Shown here in pieces: positions 21,469 through 30,176 of a stretch of 30,176 nt of DNA. Position 1 is the stretch's first letter. Every line of letters starts with the position of its first letter. Under the pieces are notes generated by a model. The model was given only the letters and a program-made list of their open reading frames with translations. It ran no database searches and had not been told where the DNA came from. A program made the position numbers and the translations under genes. The stretch spans positions 9,896 through 40,071 of the forward strand of contig NW_014578399.1 in the NCBI RefSeq assembly GCF_000485595.1, in the 5' to 3' direction. This DNA comes from Priapulus caudatus. Lineage: Eukaryota > Priapulida > Priapulimorpha > Priapulimorphida > Priapulidae.

Positions 21469-22460
21469 GCGACCTTTAGGCGCGGCCGGAGCGTGGGACG
21501 TGCTGTCGCGGGTGGTACTCGCCAGCGCAGCTAGTCGCGTATGCAGAGGTACTATATCTTAATATGTATATCTGCTGAATCAGTAAGCCATCGTGAACTG
21601 TAATTTAGACGGTGGATGTATTAGGCGCGTGCTTTGTCGCGCGCCCAGAGCACGCTACTTGTTATCTGATCTTATACACTGCTTGGAGTTCTCATGAGCA
21701 CATATAATGTTAGATACCAAATGACGAATTGCAATAAAAGCCTGGTGATCCCGCACGGTTATCACCGTGAGAGGAACAAAGCAGAAAACATCTGAGACGT
21801 TGAGGAGAAAATAACTGAGATACAACAGCTACACAGTGAAATTTGATAACGCAAGCCGCACGGGTTCGGGTGACTGCCTAGGCACCAAGTAAGTCGTGAC
21901 TGCGATGGCGCGTGGCCCTGTTGTGAGCACCCGTGCGTAGAAATGAATGTTATCGTGAACTAGAATCTAATGCGTAATTCAATGTATTAGTATAATATAC
22001 TATATATATATATATATATATATATACGGGTATGATAAATAATCTGGGACTAGATATATAGTACTAGTATATAGTACATTTATACTTGTGTCAAAACTGT
22101 CTTCTGTCACTTGAGTAACAGACACATTCGCTAGTCATACTCAAGCTTCTATTTATACTGATTTATCATCAGTTATGTATACGCGTCAATAGAGGTGGTG
22201 CGACATGCAAGATACTGCCTTGCCACGCATGGTTCAGGTGGACGCGAATTCGGTCGGTAATGTGGATCGAGCAAGAGGACCATGCATCGCTGGAACGCTT
22301 GCCGTCGTGAGAAAGAAGGGCAACAAACGCTACCACCAGCCGCATGCCAGCGATTCCATAGCGAACAACTACACTCCACTGCGAAACACCTGCAACATGA
22401 GCACCTTCACAAACAATCAGAGAAGATCACGCCCGGCTAATGCCGAGCGATAGTAGCCTA
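21469..22460. repeat. Direct, indel-rich copy of 14700-15400
   Basis: Colinear matches include ttaggcgcggccg (14717 region), ggcgcgtgg (14983), aattcaatgtattagtata with its TA run (21977-22025 against 15028-15095), aaacgctaccacca, cagcgattccatagcgaaca and acaaacaatcaga (22326-22425 against 15235-15358). The offset is about 7 kb and grows slightly, because this copy carries more inserted bases. The 82-codon plus-strand frame at 22205 is not family-like. Confidence 0.7.
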
Positions 22461-23868
22461 GCCAGTAGATAACGTCGCCTGTTTTCGGAGCATAGCTATT
22501 ACAGAAGCGAGCGTCGGCGTGTGGCCTTACAGGAGGGAGAAATAGAAATACAGGTACCTAGAGCTAGAGTCAGAGAGTACGATGAGTATAGTAGGACAGC
22601 GATGAACTAACAACGTTGAGTGTAGTGAGGGAAGACATAGTGACCGGGTGTGTGCGACCGGCTAGGAATGTTGCGATTATACCAAGTTACGGATCAGTCA
22701 GAGGACGGAACGGTGCGCTGTCTTAATAATGTATATTATATATATTTACGACAGATAAATAAATATTATGCATGCATTTAAATTTCTTCTGGGCTTTACT
22801 GCTTTATTCTGAGTTTTCACAGGCTAGTGAGATCAACGAGACATACTGTCAGTTGTTTATCGAGCGCTTGCGTTAGTTGTATGTCCGTTTTACCCACTGA
22901 CAGAATACCGAACTTATATGGAACATGCAGTGAGACTAACTAGCTATTCGCAGGATCTGTGCGGGCTTGGTACCGGTACACCGTTCTTTATATCTCCTAT
23001 ATAGAGTCGTGCAAAGACTACACGGGTAGGCATTAAACATATAAATCTTCTGATTTCTATGACTATACGTATGCATTATATCTGAGTGGTTAATTTTAGT
23101 AATTACAACTATTCATGTGTCACAATTAACATAGTTAAAAGTGTTGAACAGTGAGCAAAGACACAAAGACAATTGCTATTGGTTAAATTAAATTTAATAG
23201 AAGTTATATTTCTAATTAACTATGGACTAGATTAAACTGCCCTTATAGTTATCTAAGTATATAGTATTAATTATCTCTACTTAAGTGTATTGAGTTCACA
23301 ATATACTATTATAGATGCTAATAAGTTACCAGCAGTGCTATTAAAACGTTAACCTACTGATTCGGAGCTTATACTAGTTTATAGACAAATTCGTCGCACT
23401 TGAGAGTTTATATCGGTGGCCAAGACACAACCGAGTTCAGCCTCACACGTTAATGACAGATTTAATAACATCGACCACTTGGTCTTGTATAAGCTATTAT
23501 AGACACACGCGCAGCTGCGCCGAACGCCAGTTAGCATAATATCAAGAGCTAGTAAAGGTGTTTATTTAAGCTCTTGATAATATACACAATAACGAAGACG
23601 TTTGTTTTACTACAATGCGTAGCGCGGAACAAAGCTTGAGCGCGATTCAACCCAAAACATTGCGTATTTACACGCCGCGCGAGAATAAAATCCAGTAAGA
23701 ATTTCCGGAGAGGATTTAGTATATAATATAATGTTTGTTGTCTTTATATAAGAATACGCAAATATTACGTGAGGGGAGCTCCTATAAAGTTGTCCTGCAG
23801 GTGGGGGTAACTGTAGGTGGGTAATTGTTAACCTCTATTCTTACGTCCACATCAAACAGCGGGGGATA
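22461..23868. other. Unassigned AT-rich stretch with one perfect hairpin
   Basis: No coding or RNA feature is recognised. At 23540-23579, tatcaagagct and agctcttgata form a perfect 11-bp stem with an 18-base loop. It is not followed by a T-run, so it is not a simple terminator, and its role is unknown. Confidence 0.4.
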
Positions 23869-23875
23869 TTCATAT

Positions 23876-24044
23876 GAGAGAGAGAGAGAGATAAAGAGAG
23901 GGAAGAGATAAGTCGAGAAGAGAGAGAAATGACGAGAGAGAGGATGAAGACGAGAGAGAGATCGAGAAGAGACTCGAAGAGCGGAGAGTGGCGCGAGAGA
24001 GAGAGAGAGATAGGGGAAGAGGAGAGAGAGAGAGAGAGAGAGAG
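23876..24044. repeat. GA (polypurine) microsatellite
   Basis: About 170 bases are almost wholly purine on the plus strand: (GA)n broken by occasional gaagag, tgacgag and cgcgag words. Ser/Leu- and Glu/Arg-rich frames across it are simple translations of the repeat. Confidence 0.95.
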
Positions 24045-24073
24045 CATAGCCATAAATTATCAACAGCGCGTTA

Positions 24074-24204
24074 CGATCAGGACGGTTCGGTTACTGTTAT
24101 GCCCGCTTTATAGAAATATGGATGCACAACCAGATTTACTATCATTACGGACTTTACCATATTTCTATATCAAGGGCATAACCATGCAGTACCAGCCGTG
24201 ATCG
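24074..24204. repeat. Fold-back repeat, 48-bp arms
   Basis: The left arm (24074-24121, cgatcaggacggttcgg ... tagaaatatgg) and right arm (24157-24204, ccatatttctata ... agccgtgatcg) are imperfect reverse complements around a 35-base centre. Size and form fit a small MITE-like or fold-back element. No flanking duplication is clear. Confidence 0.7.
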
Positions 24205-24658
24205 TTTACATAATATAGTACTCATCTTAGCATGATTAAACGCTAGTGACAAAACCCAGCATTCAAGTTGTCATCCTGCTGAAGCCGCGTTCACATGAAA
24301 AATGTGCTTGCCAGCGGTTTAGGCCAATTCATAACCACACAAAGATGGCGTCGTACTCGTCACCGACGCCGAAACGGAATTAAGGCGGACCGGTTCACGC
24401 CTAGCAATCATCTTCAACTAGAGCAATGCGGCGCCTTTCTGTTTGACCGATAGAGTGTGTATACGCAGAGAGGATAACGGCCGTCGGTTAATTCACACCA
24501 ACGAGTTTATTTCGAAGCGGTTTAGACTGTATGTTAAACAAAGTGCCACCTTAATTGGTTAAGAATGACGCCCTTTTTGACAGCAGCGATCCGTCTGCGT
24601 CGTGATGGCCGCCGATGGGAATGTACCCAGCTTTTCTGCCCTAGCTTCATATGGCCAA
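24205..24658. other. Spacer, nothing recognised
   Basis: No exon or repeat is identified on either strand. It lies between two fold-back repeats. Confidence 0.4.
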
Positions 24659-24920
24659 ATACGACATACGCATATACGCTCTCCTATGACACTATTTGTC
24701 ATAAGAAGATTCTTCCTATGACCAAGAGTATTGCTTGTATTGCTTCGTGCGATCAAGAATAAGAGTTTAACTGAGGCGAGCGATTAAATGAACGTAATTT
24801 CCCAGTGAATTTGAGCTGTAAAAGGAAACGAGTGTGACTCGCCAATATGTTGTCATAGGAAGAATCTTCTATGACAAATAGTGTCATACGGAGAAATGTA
24901 TATATGCGTATGTCGCATTT
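24659..24920. repeat. Fold-back repeat, about 65-bp arms with 129-base centre
   Basis: The left arm at 24659-24722 (tacgacatacgcatata ... gattcttcctatgac) is the reverse complement, at close to 90 per cent by eye, of 24852-24920 (gtcataggaagaatcttc ... cgtatgtcgcattt). Within each arm, tatgacactatttgtcata is itself an inverted repeat. There is no coding capacity, so a MITE-like element is likely. Overlapping 65-75 codon frames are artefacts of the symmetry. Confidence 0.8.
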
Positions 24921-26040
24921 CTCATAGCATGGCAAGCCAGAACATGTTGCAACATACATGGTTTGCCGCCGCATCAACATACTCCAGGAATCCCCGTGTC
25001 AGAAACCATAATAATATGCATTATATAGTGGTTCATAACGGTTTACAAGACATCAAACTTGAATTATCACATTTTTACGTATTATGATTAAACTATATAA
25101 TTATGATGTTTTTGACAAGCGGACCACTACGTGGTTTGTGTACACATGTCGAGCATGCTTGCTCTGTCCCTCTATTACATGAAGCTTAATTTTGTCGTGA
25201 ATGATAGTCACGGCAAATACTAAAATACCGATGTAGCCGGGTCACAGTGTCTACATTAGCAAACACCTGTTTTTCAGTAAACATTGTTAGTCATTTTTAT
25301 GCCGACAATAGCATAGAACTTCCTGACGTTAGATACACTCACACCACGTATATAATATCAATATTCGGACCACACGATGCTGACCTGAAACGTATATAAA
25401 ATGGGGGAAACGTGTGTAATTAGCGATTATCAAAAAAATTATAAAAGAAGTAGAACAGGCGAGAAACCTCATGGAGATAGAGTCTGCCTGAGCGCAAGGC
25501 GGCAGGAGAGAGACTGATGAGAGATGGTCACCGCTGTGTTGGTTTAAGATTATAACAAGCTAATAATTATTATCTTCATCCGCGGCGGCACAAAAGCATT
25601 TCAAATTAGGCACGAATGAGGAAGTGAATATGAATAATCTGTCAACTGTTCTTACTCTCACGATGCAAAGTGCGTGCTTGCTTGCTTGCGGTGCGGTGGT
25701 GTGCGCCGCGGAACATTTGTCCTCTCGCGCCTTCATCGCGAGTATTCAATATGCCATAGAAATAGGAGAAAGGAGAAATGATGCATTAGGGAGGCGGTTT
25801 GAGCATTAGAATCGCACCATCCCTACACCATCTACAAAGTCTGATCATTGCGCCGGTAACAAATAATGCGTAGACTGATACAATGTTGCATTGTTCCAGA
25901 TAACACTGGTGCGTCTGTTGTCCAGAAACATCAAAATGATTCATCACATGATTCATCACGAGTAAAATCTCATTACTGTTGCTAGCGCCATGAAGTGTTG
26001 TGCAAAGGTAAGTGACATTTTAGACTTATGATAGCCAATA
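24921..26040. other. Unassigned AT-rich stretch
   Basis: Nothing recognised. The region 25660-25745 is locally GC-rich (gcttgcttgcttgcggtgcg) with a short open frame and no family match. Confidence 0.4.
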
Positions 26041-26108
26041 TATATATAGTATATATATATGTGTGTGTGTGGGGGGGGGGGGGCGTGTGAGCTACCGTGA
26101 GTGTGGAT

Positions 26109-26149
<41 letters not shown>

Positions 26150-26458
26150 TGTATGTGTGTGTTTGCGTGTGTGTGTGGTGTGTGTGTGTGTGTGTGTTGT
26201 GTGTGTGTGTGTGCGTGTGTGTGTGTGTGTGGTGTCCTTTTGGTTTGTTTGTTTGTGTGTGTGTTGGTCGCATGTGTGTGTGTGTGTGATGTTCTGTGTG
26301 TGTTTGCGTCAGTAGGCTGTGTGTGTGGTGTGTGTGTTGTGTGTGTGTTTGTGTGTGTGTGTGTGTGGTGTGGTGTGTGGGTTTGTTTGTGCGTCGTGTG
26401 TGTGTGCCTGTGTGGCTGTGTCGTGTGCTTTGTGTGTGTGTCGTGTGTGTTTGTGTGC

Positions 26459-26501
<43 letters not shown>

Positions 26502-26520
26502 TTGTGGCTGTGTGTTGGGT
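26037..26520. repeat. GT (CA) microsatellite, imperfect
   Basis: A TA run (26037-26060) leads into GT repeats with a G13 homopolymer (26071-26083). About 430 bases of (TG)n follow, interrupted by tgtttg, gcgtg and cctttt words. The Cys/Val- and Thr/His-rich frames on both strands are translations of the repeat, not proteins. Confidence 0.98.
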
Positions 26521-26789
26521 GTGATGTTTCGCATCGAACCCCGCTATTTGACCTGCCTTACTCATCATGCAACGACATACGTACTGCGGCACGCGCATCT
26601 TTCTCACATCGAAACGTGAGTGGCCCACGAGTTAAGGGTCGCGAAGGCTGCGCGAGACACATTGCGGCAAACGTCCTGTGACTCAAACCGCCGCGGCTTG
26701 TGCTCGTGCAATGCCGTCATACGCTGTGTTCGCGTCGCTGGACCTAGACGCGCACTTGCGTCGCAGGTGGCGTCGAGGACCGTGAAGGT

Positions 26790-27190
26790 GCCTCACACGT
26801 GAGGTGCGCTCACGACGTAGGCTGTATCACGACGTGCAGCTGCGTTCACGAACGTAAGCTGCCGTCACCGACCGTGGAGATACGTCACGAAAAACGTAAG
26901 CTGCGTTCACGACGTGGAGATACGTCACGTACGTGAGCTGGTCCGTTCACGACTCAATGGCTGCGTCACGACGCTGAGATACGTCAAACGAACGTGAAGC
27001 ATGCGTCACGACTAATGCCTGCGTCACGAACTAATGCTGTCGTCACGCCGTATGCTGCGGTCACGCGCCTTGAGCTGCATCACGAACGTTGAGCTGTGTC
27101 ATGACCGTTATGCTGCACCGTCACGACCGTATGCTGCGTCATGACCGTATCCTGCCGTCACGACCGTAGGCTACTTTCGCCGACCGGTGA
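26790..27190. repeat. GC-rich minisatellite, about 17-18 bp unit
   Basis: Around 23 loose copies of gctgcgtcacgaccgta occur, with variants gagatacgtcacgaacg and atgctgcgtcatgaccg. Copies vary by one- or two-base indels. The tcacgac core is the most conserved part. It merges with the GC-rich segment to the right. Confidence 0.85.
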
Positions 27191-27199
27191 GCTGCGTCG

Positions 27200-29085
27200 A
27201 AAGGACCCCGCTGAAATGCGTCGTCGTCGTTCATCCAAACATGTATCGGCGTTCGAAACAAGTTCGTCCAGCTTCTGAGTTCAGATCGGGCGTCGACGCA
27301 AACATGGACGCGGGTCGGTTGCGTCGCATCTCGCCGAAGAAGCAGGCTGCCTCGTAGTTACGGGGCCCCCGCTGCGGCTGCAGCTCTGGCAATGTTGTCC
27401 TGCCGACGCTGCTGCTCCCTCTGCGTTCGCCCGCACTCCATGATGCCTGCCGCTGCCTCGGTACGCGGTGGGCGTCTGTGATTGCGGTTGAAGCTGCGCT
27501 GAATACTCCTCTTTTGCCGGATGTTTAGCGTGGCTGCGTCGAGGGGAATCGTGCATGGGAGGGCGTGCCCATCGCACCTGCGGTCACGCGTACGAGTCTA
27601 TACCTCCGAAGAACTCGACGGACTTTGCCCTCACGTGGTGGTACGATGGGGATCAGGGATCGGTGTTGTTTGTAGAAGATATGACATCATCGGGTGATCG
27701 CGGCCCAGCGTGCCGAACGCTCTGGAGATGACCTGGTTTCAACTGGTCATCGTGGCGTGGTCGGAGGAATGCTCGATGAGCGGACACCTCCTCGCCGCGG
27801 ATCTCATTCGCGCGAAGTCAGACGATGGGCGCTTCCTGCATTAGCCTGTGTTCTCTCTCTCCCAACAGGCTGCGACTTCCCCTTCTGCCTAGCGGAGTAG
27901 TCGATGATCGACACCAAAGTAGGGCGCTCGCGCTTGCAATCACAGGCTCACTGTTAGTTACCAATAGGCACATCGCAGCCACCCCCTTAGTGCGCCATCG
28001 TAGCAGGCCTGTCTACCTCGCCTGCTTCCACGAACCATCCTCCGCGCCAAGTTTTTGTCACTGCGCCGTGTGCGTGGCTGTTCGACGTCACTGTGGCGAC
28101 TCTGTGCGCGGTCGCAGTCGTAATTCCGGCAGTTCTCATACCTGTAGTAAAACCATCGACGTGTTAGTGCTGGCAGAATCCTCTACGCCATCGTTTCTCG
28201 GGGTTCGCCGAGCTGAGCATACGGCACCCTCGTTTGGCGTTGGCGACCCTACCGGAGTCAGTTGCCCAGAGGGGCGCTGAGCACTTTAACCGCGGCCAGC
28301 GACGCAAGGATGACGTCATGGAGCACTGCCGGCTTGCCATGTTTTGATTAGCTGGCGCTCGGTCGGCGGCTCGGCTGTTGGCTGCTGCTGCTTGCCGTCT
28401 GTTGCTTTGCTGCCACTGTTTCGCTGCCCCTGCATGTTGCTGCTGCGTGAAGGGAGACAGTGCTCTGTTCATGTACGCCTTTCGTCCTCGACATGTTCCG
28501 TCGCTGTCGACGCCCCGCACTGGCGGGTCTTGACTGGCGGCGCGTGGGTTGTCCCGCACACCGTCGACAGTAACGCCTGCGCACCGGTGAGCTCTCCATC
28601 CCGAACTGCTCTGGCCGCCCCAGCCACTCGATCGCCTTGAACGCCGACGTGGGCCGCGGAGGCCACCAGCCTCCTCTTTCCTCCTCCTCTATCGTCTCCT
28701 CCTCCTCGCCCCTTCTCCTCCCGCGCACGGCTGAGTTCCCGCCGACGATTGCTCACCTGGAAAGAGGACTTGCGCTTGCGAACGCGGGTCGAGCTGCGTG
28801 GGTTGCCGGCACATCGTGTCGTGTCGCGACGAGGGGCGGCAGGATCGGCACCTTCTCCGCATCGAACCTCTGCTCGAGTTCCTTCGTGTCAAGGCTCACC
28901 GATCATTGTCTGCGACACGCGAGCCGTGAGACACATCAGCGTAGGACTGCCGGCGTCCCCCGCCGCCAGGGCGTCGTGCGCGCTCGGCAAGCACCCCTGG
29001 CGCGCGTCAGCTTCTCCTTCGAGAGCTTCGAAGCCGTAGCGTTGGTTCTCAGGGTTTGCTCATCCCCTTGGATAGCCAAGTGCGC
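27200..29085. other. GC-rich unrecognised segment (possible broken coding or CpG-rich DNA)
   Basis: GC content and CpG density rise sharply compared with the rest of the window. Many open frames of 65-180 codons exist on both strands, none extended and none matching a family. Minus-strand pieces look somewhat protein-like: TQREQQRRQDNIARAAAAAG near 27365-27430 (frame broken), EEEETIEEEERGGWWPPRP and SAFKAIEWLGRPEQFGMESS near 28590-28700. This is consistent with a charged or low-complexity coding region broken by indels, but equally with chance open frames in GC-rich DNA. Confidence 0.35.
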
Positions 29086-29160
29086 GTATATATATATTAT
29101 TATCATACATTATTTGGCCTGTATCAACCTGTACCAACGTCTAACTGATATTCTTGATCG
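29085..29160. repeat. Third copy of the TA-run plus 45-bp motif
   Basis: tatatatatattattatc is followed by ttggcctgtatcaacctgta, ccaacgtctaactgatat and tcttgatcg. It matches 15096-15143 and 15757-15810. Here it runs directly into the 41-bp inverted repeat. Confidence 0.75.
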
Positions 29161-29213
29161 GGTGGGTAATTGTCCTGGTGGGTAATTGTCCAGGGGGTAG
29201 TTGTCCTAGAATC
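29158..29213. repeat. 41-bp inverted repeat, right member, with 16-bp tandem units
   Basis: Three successive versions of GGTGGGTAATTGTCC are visible, the third being ggggtagttgtcc. The first 40 bases are the reverse complement of 21428-21468. It may be the terminal repeat of a transposon, or an anchor of the larger inverted duplication. Confidence 0.85.
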
Positions 29214-29562
29214 GTATTTCCCAGCTGTACCTATGTAGCACTAGCTTCGCCACCGGATGGCGTGTTCGCCTGTAGTGGAGCAAAGGGCCACATTAGTAAA
29301 GCAATAATAGTATCAGCATAAAACATCAATTATACATTGTCTTCATGGCATTACTTCTCAGAATGAGCTGCATTACTTACAAGTAACTGCGACAGAGACT
29401 ATGGCAATCGGAATTGCTCACACTAACAAGCATTAGCAGAGGCGAATAACGACAAAACAATTTGCCATTATTCACCCCCAGGTGGCATTAGTAGGTAATC
29501 GTATCTACTATACATTGTTCTGTAGAATATAGTATAGCTCAACTCATGCCTTAGTTACGCTC
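29214..29562. other. Spacer, nothing coding recognised
   Basis: AT-rich. The portion 29465-29555 has an inverted noisy copy at 20520-20612. No exon is supported. Confidence 0.45.
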
Positions 29563-29793
29563 ATAGGGTCTATGTCCCCCAGGGTACTATCGGAGGGTAC
29601 CCAGGGTACGGTCCGATATATCGGAACGTACCCTGGTTACTATCTAATATGGTTAGGGTTAGGGTTAGGATTAGGGTTAGGGAGTAGGCGTAGGCGACTC
29701 CCTAGACTCGTTAGTGGAGTAGGCGAGGTACGGTCCGGCATACAGTACCCAGGGTACGTTCCGGCAGTACCCTGGGGGACATAGACCCTCTCA
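29563..29793. mobile_element. Inverted-repeat element with internal telomeric repeats, copy 2
   Basis: It has the same ends as the 10605-10845 element (atagggtctatgtcccccag at left, gggggacatagaccct at right), the same subterminal blocks (gtacccagggtacgttccgg) and the same actccctagactc-ttagtgg core, in opposite orientation. Here the telomeric array reads ttagggttagggttaggatt then agggttaggg (29653-29682). A clear target-site duplication could not be assigned. Confidence 0.85.
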
Positions 29794-30050
29794 GCCAAAC
29801 TAATATTACGTAATTTTGTGAACGAATGGGTGTTTAGTGTTTTCACTCAGAGTTGGATGCTCAATTTTTGTAAAATAGGATGTATGTAATAAAAATACAG
29901 CCAGATTCAAACATGTCCAGCAGATCATCTTTGATACATTCAACATACTGCAAGACATTCTTTGGTTCGTTCAATGCCTAGTTCATTCTATGAGTATAAT
30001 TCTTTTTTATTGCTTACCACATTGATATCGCATTGTATTTATGCGTATGA
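29794..30050. repeat. Right-end sequence present again, inverted, at 19697-20010
   Basis: This copy appears cleaner (fewer apparent insertions) than the one at 19.7-20.0 kb. No exon is recognised inside it. Confidence 0.75.
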
Positions 30051-30176
30051 ATTGCAATGTATAGTTCAACCGATATGTAGCCCTCTGATAAGCTTAATTG
30101 TTGACTTAAAAATCAATACCAAAAGATGCCATTGTAATGTAGATAGTTATAATTACCTCCGCCAAGAGGTTGGCAG
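30051..30176. other. Window end with a short palindromic repeat motif
   Basis: The window ends in acctccgccaagaggttggc. The words cctccgcc-aag-aggt resemble the ends of a repeat widespread in invertebrate genomes, which begins ACCTCCGCCAAGGAGGT. Too little is present to identify the element. Confidence 0.3.

Noticed and set aside
23782-24201. Ser/Leu-rich and Arg/Glu-rich frames across the GA repeat
   Set aside because: They are direct translations of the purine microsatellite.
26037-26628. Long open frames (up to 192 codons) on both strands through the GT repeat
   Set aside because: They are Thr/His- or Cys/Val-rich translations of a dinucleotide microsatellite and carry no protein signal.
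1-30176. CRISPR array, bacterial operons or phage genes
   Set aside because: The tandem repeats lack unique spacers of constant length, there are no cas-like frames, and the genes have eukaryotic introns.

Overview
The window looks like nuclear DNA from an animal, probably an invertebrate. It is AT-rich and intron-rich. The recognisable genes are split into short exons with GT-AG (one GC-AG) introns, and none has a bacterial-style ribosome binding site or operon layout. Telomere-type TTAGGG repeats, tRNA-derived SINE-like sequence, inverted-repeat transposons and a non-LTR retrotransposon remnant support this. The species cannot be named from the sequence. A 25-base N gap (15811-15835) and many copies that differ mainly by small indels suggest a long-read assembly with poorly polished stretches, especially after the gap.

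Three genes can be supported. (1) On the minus strand, 982-2369, lie the last exons of an SLC35F6-like nucleotide-sugar-transporter-family membrane protein; one exon carries a frameshift. (2) On the plus strand, 7408-8279, lie two phase-compatible exons of a pentraxin / laminin-G-like (concanavalin A-like fold) domain protein. (3) On the minus strand, 11867-14997, lie at least five and probably seven exons from the N-terminal tail of an axonemal dynein heavy chain. Every exon junction is phase-compatible. One exon has an in-frame TAG where the family normally has Trp, and one intron is of the GC-AG type. A remnant of a non-LTR retrotransposon C-terminus sits in one intron.

The rest is repeats. 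From left to right: a degenerate SINE head (about 689-765); microsatellites; a 25-bp hairpin-forming satellite (4205-5985); a nested tandem duplication (8809-11832) containing two different inverted-repeat elements that each carry internal telomeric repeats (10605-10845 and 11078-11230); AT runs and a G-rich run near 15.05-15.27 kb; and the gap. The 15.8-26 kb region has no recognisable gene. It holds an indel-rich second copy of 14.7-15.4 kb (at about 21.47-22.46 kb) and an inverted, indel-rich copy of the right end of the window (19.70-21.47 kb against 30.05-29.16 kb). It also has fold-back repeats and a GA microsatellite. A GT microsatellite (26060-26520), a GC-rich minisatellite of about 17 bp (26790-27190) and a GC-rich unrecognised segment (27200-29085) follow. 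The right end carries a second copy of the telomere-repeat inverted element (29563-29793).

The three genes are unrelated in function (membrane transport, extracellular lectin-like domain, ciliary motor) and show no operon-like relationship. The most notable signals are the short inverted-repeat elements that embed telomeric TTAGGG arrays, from two unrelated families. After those come the large inverted duplication anchored at three places and the stop codon at a conserved dynein position.
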